A stretch of DNA of 64,000 nt from Mucilaginibacter sp. PAMC 26640 (GCA_001596135.1 CP014773.1:62001-126000); one strand, 5' to 3'. Positions 36,663 to 46,427 are shown, counted from the stretch's first letter. Notes: generated by a model not told the origin, from the letters alone. Numbers and translations are program-made.

Positions 36663-37927
36663 CTCGCCCGTCCCCCGCGTGCCGGCTGTTTAGGAAGGAA
36701 AGGGCTGCCACTGGTGGTCGTAGCTTTTGCCGCAGGCAATGCCCCGGAGGCTACAACACCGGTAACGACCAGATCGGCCAGGGTAAGTCCTGACAACACC
36801 TCCACCTGTGTGTTGTCATTTAAGCCGATTTTTATGTGTTTCAGCACCAGCTTTTTGCCCTTTAGAAGCCAGACTATTGCGGATGAGCCGGTAGTATCTG
36901 TGCCGACCTTAACCGCCGTTATGGCTGACGTTTTTGCACTACTGCTTTGCTGCCTGGCCTTGCTTTGATAACCCTCACTTCCGGTTAGCTGGTACTGTAC
37001 TTTTAAAGCGGAGTCCGGCGTAAACATTAATGCTTTTGCAGGTATCAAAAGTGCGTGTTCCACTTCTTTGGTATAGATCACAATATTGGCCGTCATGCCC
37101 GGTTTCAGTTTCCGGTCATCATTAGCCGCGTTAATGATCGTGGTGTAAGTGACCACGTTTGCCGAAACCGAGGGCCGAAGCCGGATATCCTTAACGGTGC
37201 CGATAAACTGATCGTTGATAAATGCATCTACCGTAAATATGGACCTTTCTCCCGCTCTTACCTCTCCGATATCCGCTTCATCCACGTTCGCGTCTACTTC
37301 CATCTTGGTGATATCTTTGGCAATCACAAAAAGTGTCGGTGTACTAAAGCTTGCCGCAACCGTTTGGCCTATGTTCACATTCCGGTTCAGTACCACCCCG
37401 TCAATGGGTGAATAAATAGCCGTGTAGGAAAGGTTTTTTTTCGCCGACCGTACCTGGGCGGCTACGCTTTTAACCGCAGCTTTGGCCGAATTCAGGGTAT
37501 TGAGCGCAATATCATGCTCCGCTTTACTGATGGCATCGGCTTTAAAAAGCTCATCTTGCCTGGCAAAATTATTTTCTGCATAGAGGCGCTGGCTTAAAGC
37601 ACTCTGCAAATTGCCGTTGAACTGGTCTAAGGTGGCCTGTAATAGGGACCTGTCAAGTTCAGCCAATAACTCGCCTTTCCTGACCTGTGAATTAAAATCA
37701 ACATACAGGGACTTGATGATCCCGGATACCTGTGAGCCCACTGTAACGGTATCGACCGGCTCTATTTTTCCCGTCGCGGTCACGCTTTGGGCGATATAAC
37801 CATACACGGGATGTTCAGATTGGATTATGGCCGGTTTAACCGTTGTCCGGAGGAAAAAATACCAAACCAGCAAACCAGCCAGTAAGGCACATACGACGAT
37901 CCCCCATATTTTATAATAACTTTTCAT
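36659..37927 (-). CDS. MacA/HlyD-type periplasmic adaptor
   Basis: This 422-aa protein has one N-terminal helix (WGIVVCALLAGLLVWYFFLR), a biotinyl-lipoyl half (YIAQSVTATGKIEPVDTVTV, GSQVSGIIKSLYVDFNSQVR), a coiled-coil hairpin (about 105-180) and beta-barrel parts (YTAIYSPIDGVVLNRNVNIG). It links the permease to the outer-membrane channel. The basic tail PARGGRAR is unusual but may be disordered. It lies 12 bp after the tolC-like gene. Confidence 0.9.
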   Translation of the reverse strand: MKSYYKIWGIVVCALLAGLLVWYFFLRTTVKPAIIQSEHPVYGYIAQSVTATGKIEPVDTVTVGSQVSGIIKSLYVDFNSQVRKGELLAELDRSLLQATLDQFNGNLQSALSQRLYAENNFARQDELFKADAISKAEHDIALNTLNSAKAAVKSVAAQVRSAKKNLSYTAIYSPIDGVVLNRNVNIGQTVAASFSTPTLFVIAKDITKMEVDANVDEADIGEVRAGERSIFTVDAFINDQFIGTVKDIRLRPSVSANVVTYTTIINAANDDRKLKPGMTANIVIYTKEVEHALLIPAKALMFTPDSALKVQYQLTGSEGYQSKARQQSSSAKTSAITAVKVGTDTTGSSAIVWLLKGKKLVLKHIKIGLNDNTQVEVLSGLTLADLVVTGVVASGALPAAKATTTSGSPFLPKQPARGGRAR

Positions 37928-37939
37928 AGCTATAAATGC

Positions 37940-39277
37940 TTATAATGTAATAGGGATACCCCTGTAAAAATCATAAATCTTGCGGCTGAGTAACTGATTA
38001 TACCTGGCCTGAATGAATGCCTGCTGGGCTTGTACAAATAGATTTTTTTGTAAAAGAAAATCGACCGTGTTAGTTGTACCCACTTTCAGCAACTCAGCGG
38101 CGATACGGTAGCTTTCCTTACCATACCGGTATTCTTCCTGTGCGGCGGTATACTGGCTGACGGCGTTCTGCATATTAATATGAGCGCGCTCCACGGACTG
38201 GGAGAGGACGATCTGCGTATTCGTCAGGTCGAGCCGGGCCTGGGCCACTGCGATCTTAGCCTCTTCTACCTGGGTTTTAACCATTCTTTTTGTAAATAGC
38301 GGTACGGTCAGTGTTAGTGCTGCCTGCTGGTTGAAATTATTATTGAGCTGTCCGGGAAATGCAGCTGCAGACCCGCTGTTAAAACCGGTACTAAGGGCAG
38401 CACCTGCGCTTAAGGATGGCCAGTAACCCGCCCTGGCTTTGGCTGTTTCTAGCTCGGCCACCTGTACATTCAACAGGCTGCTTTCAATTTCGGGCCGATT
38501 CTTTAGCGCAAATTGCTCTGCGTCATGAAAGGACGCTATACTGTCGCTGAACAGTACCACCTCCGGCTTTACGATATCGAACACGACACCGCTGGTCAAC
38601 AGCAGTAACTGTTTAAGGGTAAGCAGGTCGCTCTGCTCCGCATTAACGGAACTAACCAAAGTGTATTGGTCAGCCGCTTGCTGTGCCTGCAATTGGACCA
38701 GGTCTTTGCGGGCTATACTGCCCGCGTTATATTTTTTTTGCAGGAGCGCCACCTGCGCTCTGGAAGTATTTAAGAGATCCGTATTATAAATAATATTTTC
38801 TTTATCCAGCAACACGGTGAGATAGGCCTGTGTGATTTGCAAGGAGATGTCATTTTCCTGCTGAATAATATTCAAATTAGCAGATTTGACGGAAAGATCT
38901 TTTTGACGGATATTATTGTTGATATAGTTGCCATTGTATAAAGTGACCGAGGAACTCAATCCATAACTGCCGGCAGCCGTAAAGCCCGGACCACCGGTGC
39001 CATTGCTGCTGTAATTATTACCATGGGCTAAGTTTTGTGAGGCCGAACCAGATAGGTTTGGCAAACGTGCAGCTCTGGCCAGAAGATATTCCTGCTGACT
39101 GATTTGTTGTGAAAGCCGCAGGCTATTGATCTGTATATTATTCTTTTTAGCATAAGCGATACAGGTCTGCAGATCCCATTTAACCGCCCCGGTAATTCTA
39201 ACGCAGTCCTGAGCTTTTAAAGGGGTAACCCAAACACTCAAAAAGCTAAGCGTTAAAATTATTTTTAGCCTGATCAT
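37940..39277 (-). CDS. TolC-family outer-membrane channel protein
   Basis: This 445-aa protein has a signal peptide ending near LKAQD, then the OEP layout WDLQTCIAYAKKNNIQINSL, long coiled-coil segments and two repeats (the second with KRMVKTQVEEAKIAVAQARL). It is the outer-membrane channel of the exporter encoded just downstream. Its ATG overlaps the patatin gene stop by 4 bp. Confidence 0.9.
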   Translation of the reverse strand: MIRLKIILTLSFLSVWVTPLKAQDCVRITGAVKWDLQTCIAYAKKNNIQINSLRLSQQISQQEYLLARAARLPNLSGSASQNLAHGNNYSSNGTGGPGFTAAGSYGLSSSVTLYNGNYINNNIRQKDLSVKSANLNIIQQENDISLQITQAYLTVLLDKENIIYNTDLLNTSRAQVALLQKKYNAGSIARKDLVQLQAQQAADQYTLVSSVNAEQSDLLTLKQLLLLTSGVVFDIVKPEVVLFSDSIASFHDAEQFALKNRPEIESSLLNVQVAELETAKARAGYWPSLSAGAALSTGFNSGSAAAFPGQLNNNFNQQAALTLTVPLFTKRMVKTQVEEAKIAVAQARLDLTNTQIVLSQSVERAHINMQNAVSQYTAAQEEYRYGKESYRIAAELLKVGTTNTVDFLLQKNLFVQAQQAFIQARYNQLLSRKIYDFYRGIPITL

Positions 39278-40035
39278 GATATTAATGATAAAAGACGGTT
39301 CTTTTCAGCCAACGCGGCCCGATGCCCGATCTCAAAAATTTCGTCGGCATACTTCATTTCAAACATATTGTATTGACCAAGCAGGGGTTCGATCAAAACA
39401 TCACAAAGTCTGGCTTGTGACGCGACCTTTTCTGCGATCGCCAGGTGGAAACATCTTTCCAAGACCTGTACCTTAGACAAGGACGCGCCATGATTATTCC
39501 AAAGTTTATTGACGTTCGATCCGATGACCTTATCACATTTTCCTTCCAGGCGATCAACCGGAAAGTTATCGAGCACACCGCCGTCTACCAGGAGCATATC
39601 CTTATACGGAATAGGATCGAATAAAGCAGGGGTCGCGGTTGAGCCGACCAGTACATCATATAATGGCCCTTCAGCGAATGTTACACTAACGCACTTTCCG
39701 ATATCGGTTGCGGTAACTAATAAGGGCATTTTCAAAAATTCGAAACCGTTTTGAGGTATGGCCTCCACCAGTAAATTTTTTAAAACTTCCGGCGAAAAGA
39801 GGCCTCCCGAAGTCATCACCGCAGCCATAATACTCATCGGTGAATGATCTTTGGCGATACGCAGTATTTGTTTAGGGGTATAGCCGGCTGCATAAAATGC
39901 ACCTATTACCGCCCCCGCACTAACGCCGGAGATAATCTTCGGCTTAATACCCAATTCCTCCAACCCCAGTAACAGGCCAAGGTGAGCTATTCCTCTTGCG
40001 CCGCCCCCTGAAAGCACTAATCCGATATCAGCCAT
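39274..40035 (-). CDS. Patatin-like phospholipase (RssA/YchK type)
   Basis: This 253-aa protein has the oxyanion loop SGGGARGIAHLGLL, nucleophile elbow GVSAG with Ser39 and the catalytic Asp in VDGGVLDNFP, so the Ser-Asp dyad is intact. The length fits the RssA-like bacterial patatins. No signal peptide is present. Its role beside an exporter and glycogen phosphorylase is unclear; lipid turnover under stress is an inference. Confidence 0.88.
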   Translation of the reverse strand: MADIGLVLSGGGARGIAHLGLLLGLEELGIKPKIISGVSAGAVIGAFYAAGYTPKQILRIAKDHSPMSIMAAVMTSGGLFSPEVLKNLLVEAIPQNGFEFLKMPLLVTATDIGKCVSVTFAEGPLYDVLVGSTATPALFDPIPYKDMLLVDGGVLDNFPVDRLEGKCDKVIGSNVNKLWNNHGASLSKVQVLERCFHLAIAEKVASQARLCDVLIEPLLGQYNMFEMKYADEIFEIGHRAALAEKNRLLSLIS

Positions 40036-41736
40036 TTATTCAAATGATAATTGCAAGCGTTCTTTAGTCGCTTCCGGTAGTGAAACTTGATACATTAATT
40101 CATAATATTGCCGGGCCAGCCTGGCCGATTCAAATTCCGGATCAACATCATCAGCTGCTTGTTTAATGATGTTAAACCATTTTTTACGGTTTTGATAATA
40201 CGTGGGTAATACCGTGCTTTCCAATAAGGTCATGAGATCGCTGTTTTCAATGCGGTCGATCTGATCAGCCGGTAGATCCTGGTCTGCGGGCGTGATCAGA
40301 AAACAATTCTGACCATCTTTGGCAAATTCCGGTACCCAGCCGTCCGGCATGGATAGGTTTACCGCGCCGTTCATTGCAGCGGTCATCCCGCTGGTACCCG
40401 AAGCTTCATGGTACATTCTGGGATTGTTAAGCCACAGATCGGCCCCTTTTTTCAAGCAGGCCGATAAATCCAGTTCGTAACCGGTCAGTACGGCACAATT
40501 GGCAAACCGCTTGGTTTTACTAATGATTTGATTGAAAAGGTCAATGCTTTCCCGGTCCTCGGGATAGGGTTTGCCCGCCCAGATCAGCTGAACAGGATAG
40601 TTAATGTTATTGATCAGCTTTAGAAACCGCTCCCAATCCTGCAAGATGAAGTCGGCCCGTTTATAGCCGGCGAATCGCCTGGCCCACACAATAGTTAACT
40701 TATTTTCGTCAAAAATTTTACCACACTGATCAGCAACCGTATTAAAAAGCTGTTTTTTAAGCGCGGATTTACGGGCGCGGAAGGCCGGTTCATCATTATT
40801 CCCGATTGCCTGACCAATTGGTGCATCCACCCAGTAATGTTTATTTTGAGCATTCGTAATGGATATGATGTCACATACCCCTGGCCGGCCGCCCCACATT
40901 TTTCTGGCTACTTCGCCGTGCAGCTCAGATACGCCATTTGCTTTACGCGCAAATTTCAAAGCGACCAGTGTATAATTAAGATCAGCGCCCTCGATCGCTA
41001 AAAGCGACCGGACTTCCTGCTGCGTCAACTGGTAAAAGAAGGACATTTCTTCCAGTAGGTCAAAGCGATGCGCTTCGTTGCCTGCTTGCTCAGGTGTATG
41101 CGTGGTAAAAACCACCCGTCTGCGGACTTCGTCCAGCGTTTTAAATTTCTCGTATAAGTAAAAATTCAAAGCTACGCCATGGCCTTCGTTCAAATGATAA
41201 ATTTCAGGAGTGAGGCCCAACAGATCAAGTAACATGCCGCCTCCAATACCTAAAACGATACTTTGTGCGATACGCGTGGCCTCGTTCGGATCGTAGAGAC
41301 AATGTGTGATGGACCGCGATTCTTCATCGTTTTCTGGCAAGTCAGTACTTAGTAAAAATAATGGTGCGGAGCCGAAGAGCTCAGGCCTGAGCAGGAAGGC
41401 GCGGACATGAACCGGGGCATCATGGACACGTACCGTAAACTTCAGTCCCATATCCTGCAAAAATGAATAGTCTTTTTCGATGAAGCTGCTTTTCATAAAA
41501 GCCATGCCGTCTCTTTCCTGGTCGTAATAACCATACTTCCATAAGATGCCGACACCCAACAGGTTTTGCTTTAACTCGTAGGCACTTCTTAGGTGTGAAC
41601 CGGATAGGAACCCAAGCCCCCCGCTATAGTTTTTAAGTGCCTGATGAATGGCGAATTCCATTGAAAAGTAGGCCACTGGCAAAGTATACGCCGGATCCGG
41701 TTCATAGCCGAACAAATCTTTTCTGTTAATGATCAT
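40036..41736 (-). CDS. glgP: Alpha-glucan (glycogen) phosphorylase, short GlgP type
   Basis: This 566-aa protein has YFSMEFAIHQALKNYSGGLG, HLNEGHGVALNFYLYEKF, VWARRFAGYKRADFIL and EASGTSGMTAAMNG, the blocks of the short bacterial/archaeal alpha-glucan phosphorylase family. It would release glucose-1-phosphate from glycogen. In characterised phosphorylases the pyridoxal phosphate Lys directly follows SGM/SNM, but here that position is Thr (GMTAAMNG). This may be a Bacteroidetes family trait or loss of the cofactor site. It is the first gene of the leftward unit to 34687, with a Crp/Fnr-type site 57 bp upstream. Confidence 0.82.
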   Translation of the reverse strand: MIINRKDLFGYEPDPAYTLPVAYFSMEFAIHQALKNYSGGLGFLSGSHLRSAYELKQNLLGVGILWKYGYYDQERDGMAFMKSSFIEKDYSFLQDMGLKFTVRVHDAPVHVRAFLLRPELFGSAPLFLLSTDLPENDEESRSITHCLYDPNEATRIAQSIVLGIGGGMLLDLLGLTPEIYHLNEGHGVALNFYLYEKFKTLDEVRRRVVFTTHTPEQAGNEAHRFDLLEEMSFFYQLTQQEVRSLLAIEGADLNYTLVALKFARKANGVSELHGEVARKMWGGRPGVCDIISITNAQNKHYWVDAPIGQAIGNNDEPAFRARKSALKKQLFNTVADQCGKIFDENKLTIVWARRFAGYKRADFILQDWERFLKLINNINYPVQLIWAGKPYPEDRESIDLFNQIISKTKRFANCAVLTGYELDLSACLKKGADLWLNNPRMYHEASGTSGMTAAMNGAVNLSMPDGWVPEFAKDGQNCFLITPADQDLPADQIDRIENSDLMTLLESTVLPTYYQNRKKWFNIIKQAADDVDPEFESARLARQYYELMYQVSLPEATKERLQLSFE

Positions 41737-41792
41737 AGGTCAAACCTACCCCTTTAGTTTTCTAACTTATTGACGACGGACAGCCGCGCCGG

Positions 41793-41804
41793 TGATGTAT
41801 ATCA
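41793..41804. promoter_or_regulatory. Crp/Fnr-type site between glgP and the BON-ADH gene
   Basis: TGATGTATATCA sits inside the longer palindrome GTGATGTATATCAC. It lies in the divergent region, 57 bp from the glgP start and 114 bp from the BON-ADH start. Confidence 0.55.
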
Positions 41805-41918
41805 CTTTCAACAGTTTCCCGACCTAGGTGTGAATTATGTAACTTAAACAGACAATTACGTAACAACTAACCTTTTATATATCCTGAATTTTACCGTTCA
41901 TCAACTTCAATTGACTTC

Positions 41919-43396
41919 ATGAAAAATGACCGCGATCTGCAGAAGGACATTCAGGATGCCCTGAAATGGGATCCTTTATTAAAAAGTGCGAAAGTTGATA
42001 TTACAGCTAATGAAGGTTTAGTGACTTTATCAGGGGAAGTTAATAGCTACCTGGATAAATTACGTGTGGAATCGGTCGCTAAAAGCATTGATGGCGTTAA
42101 AGCAATAATCGAACACACGACAGTTAATTTAATTGGCCTGGACCAGATCAGTGATGAAGCGATCGCTAAAGCGATACTGGATACTCTGCAATTAAATTGG
42201 GTGCCCGTTGATCGTTTAATGGTCAAGGTAGAAGACGGACATGTCACGCTTGATGGTCAGGTAACCTATAATTTTCAAAAGGAGGCCGCAAAAAAAGCGA
42301 CAGGTAGCGTTCAGGGCATTAAGGTTTTTACCAACAACCTCACCCTGATGCCGGAAACTGGGGACGAACTGGAAAAGAAAACGGTAGAACACGCGCTGCT
42401 TCGGTATGCCGCAACTGTTGATCAGAACATTCGAGTTAAAGTGGTCAAAAACGCGATAACGCTTAAAGGTAATGTTCAGTCATTTTATCAAAAAGAAGAA
42501 GCGGAAAAGATAGCCTGGAACGCGCCGGGTGTATTGCACATAATGGACAGTCAACTGGCCAGCCCCAAACTCCCGCTGATACTGGGACATGAAATAATTG
42601 GAATTGTTGAAGGCCTCGGCAGTGAGGTGACCTCGTTGAAAATGGGTGACCTGGTTGGCGTCCCCTGGTTAGGCTACACTTGCGGACATTGTAAATATTG
42701 CCTGAAAGATCAGGAGAACCTTTGTGAAAATGCGCTGTTTACTGGCTATACCATGGATGGCGGTTATGCAGAATATACCGTCGCCTACCGAAAATACTGC
42801 TTTCATCTTACCCCGCAATTTGGTCACCCATCGTCCGCACCACTACTTTGTGCCGGCTTGATCGGATATCGTTCCTATCAAATGATCGGGACCGTAGCCA
42901 AAAAAATTGGATTTTATGGTTTCGGAGCGGCGGCGCATATACTCGTACAGATCGCCAAACATCAGGGTAAGGAAATTTATGCCTTTACCGGGATGGCGAT
43001 CTCGAAGCACAGTCATTTGCCAAAAGAATGGGTGCGATATGGGCGGGTAGTTCGAGCGATCTTTCTCCCGTGTTGCTGGACGGAGCCATTATATTTGCCC
43101 CTGCCGGCCAGCTCGTTCCAAAAGCATTAAAAGATATTGATAAAGGCTGCTCTGTAATCTGTGGCGGAATACATATGAGTGACATCCCGTCATTCGCCTA
43201 TTCCCTACTTTGGGAAGAAAGGACCGTCCGTTCTGTTGCCAACCTGACCCGTAAAGACGGCGAGGATTTCTTTACACTTGCTGATAAAATTAAAATAAAA
43301 ACCGAAACCAGGCTGTACCCATTGCAACAGGCTAACGAGGCACTAGCCGCTGTTCGCAATGGCGATATTAGCGGCGCTGCTGTTTTAGTAATGTAA
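41919..43396 (+). pseudogene. BON-domain protein fused to a truncated zinc alcohol dehydrogenase, frameshifted
   Basis: Residues 1 to about 204 are a three-BON-domain protein like the other BON genes here (MKNDRDLQKDIQDALKWDPL to IAWNAPGV). At about 42531-42540 the sequence passes directly into a zinc-dependent alcohol dehydrogenase (LHIMDSQLASPKLPLILGHE, structural zinc Cys in CGHCKYC). The dehydrogenase lacks its first 40 or so residues, including the first catalytic zinc Cys. A second lesion near 42987-42992 (one base short after TTTACC) shifts the frame; the C-terminus continues as GAIWAGSSSDLSPVLLDGAI to 43396. The dehydrogenase part cannot be active; the BON part may be expressed. Confidence 0.7.
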
Positions 43397-43422
43397 AATG
43401 AACGCCGCCCTCATAGTGGTGA

Positions 43423-44458
43423 TCATGTTTGTTCGGGAGTCCGGGCCCCCTCCAGGTTCTGGTATAGCATAAGTCCTATCGGGATGGGCAGCCAAAAGGT
43501 AAAAAAACGATATAGGAGCGTAATGATCAATGCCGCGTGTACCGGCGCTCCCAGTGTCGTGAAAAAGTAGGTCATTGCGCTTTCATAAATGATCAGGGAA
43601 CCCGGCGATATGGGCAGAGCGCCAATGATCAGCGATAATAAAAGAGCCAAAGCGATCAGGACGAAAGACATATGGATATGAAAGCCTTCCGCCAGCGCAA
43701 ACACGGTGACCACAACGCAAAGTATGATCATAAGGTGCAATAGAATAGTATTAATGATGGTATCCCTGTTTTTTCGGAGCATTTCCGAATTTCCTTCTTG
43801 CTCATGATGCATCGAAATCAACCCTGCCTTTTTGATATATCTTTTGAGCCAGCCATGTTTACTAAATTTTCGCAGTACAAAGAAAACGGTCCGCCGGTTG
43901 CTCAATACAAGAACAACGATCGTAAGCGTTATATAAAACACAAATCCGAGAACGACCACATAGCTGATCACAGGCTTGATGTGGATCTACAATAAGTAAT
44001 AACAGCCATAAAACAGGGAAATAAGCAATAGGATAGCCACATAATAACTTACTGTTTCCAGTATCAAGGCAGTAAAAGCGGTTTGCCTGGTAACATTTCT
44101 TTTGGTCAGCTGTGTAAAAAGATAGCCATTGCCGCTTAATCCCCCGGTAGGCAAAGCCTGATTGACAAACATGATAACTATGGACATCTTAAATAGGTAA
44201 GTTAAACTGGTGGAACCGGGATTCCTGTGGATCAAACCTTTCATGATATAAGCATTGAGCAGATAAGTGCCGATCTGTGCGCCGATAGTTAAGAGCAGCC
44301 AGAAAGGGCTCATCTGTAACATCAGATCTTTGATGTCCTTCAATTTACCGATATAATGCACAGCGAGATAAAATATGAAAATCGCGATCAGATAAAAAAT
44401 GATACGTGCAGGCGTAAAGCTTAACTTTTACCAATGACCGGCCTTTTAAAGGTTTCAT
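43423..44458 (-). pseudogene. Flippase-like (LPG synthase TM / UPF0104) membrane protein, broken twice
   Basis: The likely original start is at 44458 (MKPLKGRSLVKVKL). A frameshift near 44412-44420 separates it from the frame carrying FTPARIIFYLIAIFIFYLAV and the rest. An in-frame TAG at 43987-43989 then interrupts between YGCYYLL and IHIKPVISYVVVLGFVFYIT. Conserved features remain: FVNQALPTGGLSGNGYLF and SPGSLIIYESAMTYFFTTLG. The family includes polytopic proteins related to MprF flippase domains. The upstream ATPase remnant ends in an ATGA overlap with this start, so they once formed an operon. Confidence 0.72.
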
Positions 44459-44643
44459 GAGATGTAGTTGACCGCCTTTTTGTAAAACAACCTTTTAGTT
44501 AGCTCCGCCGCAAACATATATCCGGCAATGATGAACAACATCCAGCAGTAATAAGCCAAGGAGAGGCGCGTAAAGGCGAACCAGCCCGCCAAGGGGGAGA
44601 TGGGCAACACAAGCACTAAGAGGAGAATGAATATAGTCGTGAT
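44455..44643 (-). pseudogene. C-terminal remnant of an Mg/H+-type P-type ATPase
   Basis: This minus-strand frame reads ITTIFILLLVLVLPISPLAG, WFAFTRLSLAYYCWMLFIIA, GYMFAAELTKRLFYKK and ends at a TGA overlapping the next gene's ATG. It matches the last two helices and basic tail of MgtA-like P-type ATPases. Everything upstream is gone. It is too short for a routine gene call. Confidence 0.6.
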
Positions 44644-44661
44644 GGAATTGTACTACAGCGT

Positions 44662-44820
44662 AAATTTGCTGCGCTCGTGAAATATCATGGAATTGCAGGC
44701 ATTATGATATCTATGTTGTTGATGTTAACCCATTCGCCTAACGCCAACTTGATCTGGCAAATATTATATCAAAACTTTAAAAAGTCTGCTTTACGCGAGA
44801 TCAGAACCTCATCCTTCTGA
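44662..44820 (+). pseudogene. Possible C-terminal remnant of an unknown gene
   Basis: A plus-strand frame of 53 codons (KFAALVKYHGIAGIMISMLL, MLTHSPNANLIWQILYQNF, ending RTSSF) looks protein-like, with a hydrophobic helix followed by a basic tail, but has no start in a sensible place. It ends 1 bp before the convergent PNPOx gene stop. It may be the tail of a deleted gene. I do not recognise it. Confidence 0.25.
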
Positions 44821-44821
44821 T

Positions 44822-45274
44822 TTACCTGTCCTCAAACCGCCCGGTTTTTTTATGGACTATGATCTTATATATGATCAATTCAATGGTTGTACCGATATCG
44901 CTTTCTTCATCCGCAAAACCATGTTCGCGGGTAACCGAATCATCGATGATGTAGGGCGTGATTCTGTCAGTTAATTGTTGCAGTACTTTTTGCTTTTCCG
45001 CCATGTCTATGATTTCTTCAAATCTTCCCCAGGCTATGACAGTCTGCCAATTCGTTAAATCCTTGATATTTTCTACTTCGAAACATATTTCGGGATTTTT
45101 TCTCATCATGTCGATCTTCATCCCTTTAGCGGAATGGCAATAGATGTTTGTACCATCATAAATATAATTTACTGGAACTATGTAGACGACTCCATCTGAT
45201 TGACAGCCGATCCTACCGATCATTTCGCTTTTCAGTAAAGATTCTATTTGTTTATCGTTGAGTTCTCTTAACAT
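44822..45274 (-). CDS. Pyridoxamine 5'-phosphate oxidase-like flavin protein
   Basis: This 150-aa protein has the split-barrel pattern LKSEMIGRIGCQSDGVVYIV, PVNYIYDGTNIYCHSAKGMK, then ICFEVENIKDLTNWQTVIAW. This is the PNPOx-like/nitroimidazole-resistance (PF12900-type) group that binds FMN or F420. Relatives are common in hypoxia and stress islands. It is last in the leftward run 46269 to 44822. The second block copy of this gene (57337-57788) is broken. Confidence 0.82.
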   Translation of the reverse strand: MLRELNDKQIESLLKSEMIGRIGCQSDGVVYIVPVNYIYDGTNIYCHSAKGMKIDMMRKNPEICFEVENIKDLTNWQTVIAWGRFEEIIDMAEKQKVLQQLTDRITPYIIDDSVTREHGFADEESDIGTTIELIIYKIIVHKKTGRFEDR

Positions 45275-45310
45275 TTTCTTGATTTTTTATTCCTTTAAAT
45301 AGCTTATGGC

Positions 45311-45832
45311 TTATCCTAATAGCTCTTTCAAATGGTTGATCAGTCCGTCATCCTCCCAATCGCCATCGTATTTTTTTCCATTGATATAGAATGTGGGGGT
45401 TCCGGTCACGCCGCTTTTCAACCCGCTTTCATAATCGGCTTCAATTATGGCCCGTAGTGCTCGGCTTTGCATATTCTGCTCGAACTGCCGTATGTTTAAT
45501 CCCAGATCGCCGGCATAAATGAACAGATCTTCATTACTTAGGTTATCCTGATTGATGAATAGCAGCTCATACATTTCCCAGAACTTGTTTTGTAAACCAG
45601 CAGATTCCGCAGCCATCGCCGCGTTAAAAGCATCAGGGTGTTGCTCCATTAAGGGGAAATTTCTGAATTCAAAACTCAGTTCTTTGCCTAGTTTCTCTTG
45701 TGCGGCTTTAATAATAAGATAGGATTCACCGCAGGATGAACATTGGTAGTCCCCATACTCGACTAATTCCAGCATGGCTTTGATACTTCCCTGTATATGT
45801 TCGTGACCAGAAACCGGCCTTTGCAGTTGCAT
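45311..45832 (-). CDS. Cytoplasmic DsbA/thioredoxin_4-family protein
   Basis: This 173-aa protein has ELVEYGDYQCSSC with the redox pair Cys31/Cys34, and the cis-Pro loop TGTPTFYINGKKYDGDW. It lacks a signal peptide, so it is cytoplasmic, unlike classical DsbA. It probably reduces or isomerises thiols under stress. It lies 17 bp after the 139-aa gene. In the second block copy a deletion fuses its C-terminal third to that neighbour. Confidence 0.85.
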   Translation of the reverse strand: MQLQRPVSGHEHIQGSIKAMLELVEYGDYQCSSCGESYLIIKAAQEKLGKELSFEFRNFPLMEQHPDAFNAAMAAESAGLQNKFWEMYELLFINQDNLSNEDLFIYAGDLGLNIRQFEQNMQSRALRAIIEADYESGLKSGVTGTPTFYINGKKYDGDWEDDGLINHLKELLG

Positions 45833-45849
45833 AATATTTGATCTTTAAA

Positions 45850-46269
45850 TTAAGCCAGCAAGAATTTATTTTCACGCATCACGCCTTCCGCCAGTTTGAA
45901 GAGTTCCTTTTTCACATCATAATAATCCACGGTAAGCATGCTGATCAGGTCGGATAAGGCATTGTTTTCGATCGCTAAGTAAGAGATGTCCTCGGTAGCT
46001 TCATTTTCAGCAATTAGGCTTAAACGGTCCAGTTGCATACTGCACTTCATATGGGCCTCTGTCATGTCTAATTGCATTTTCAAGAGTTTAATCCCCACAT
46101 CTTTTAACCTGGCAACATCAGTAGGCTCAAATAAGCGTATAAAATAATCCTGCTCTAAATGGCGCAGGAAGTCGGTTTCAATTTGAAAGAATTCCAGGTC
46201 GGACACCCAGCGTTTGGTGCTGATGTAATATTGTTCTGCACGGTCGGACATTTCAGTTACGTTTTCCAT
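45850..46269 (-). CDS. Helical 139-aa hypothetical protein
   Basis: This all-helical protein has no signal peptide (AEQYYISTKRWVSDLEFFQI, FLRHLEQDYFIRLFEP, LQLDRLSLIAENEATEDI). It looks like a small cytoplasmic helical bundle. Similar proteins accompany BON and stress genes in Bacteroidetes, with no known role. A Crp/Fnr-type site lies 88 bp upstream. The copy at 57824 keeps all but the last residues. Confidence 0.7.
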   Translation of the reverse strand: MENVTEMSDRAEQYYISTKRWVSDLEFFQIETDFLRHLEQDYFIRLFEPTDVARLKDVGIKLLKMQLDMTEAHMKCSMQLDRLSLIAENEATEDISYLAIENNALSDLISMLTVDYYDVKKELFKLAEGVMRENKFLLA

Positions 46270-46357
46270 TTGATTTGTTTGATTAGAGTTTTCGCAGTGT
46301 TTGGCGGTACCCGGTTTATAATGGTGTAAATTTCAGGAAAAGCCCTGGAAGCGTTAA

Positions 46358-46369
46358 TGATGCCGGTCA
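46358..46369 (-). promoter_or_regulatory. Crp/Fnr-type site upstream of the 139-aa gene
   Basis: Read toward the gene, TGACCGGCATCA is flanked by TT on the far side; it lies 88 bp from the start at 46269. The matching place in block copy 2 (near 58496) has TGATGACAGCCGGCA and no longer fits, in line with decay of that operon. Confidence 0.45.
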
Positions 46370-46427
46370 AGGCGAAAAGTGATATGCGACATAATATATA
46401 ATTTGCGCCTATGTCGGGTGTTAAAAA

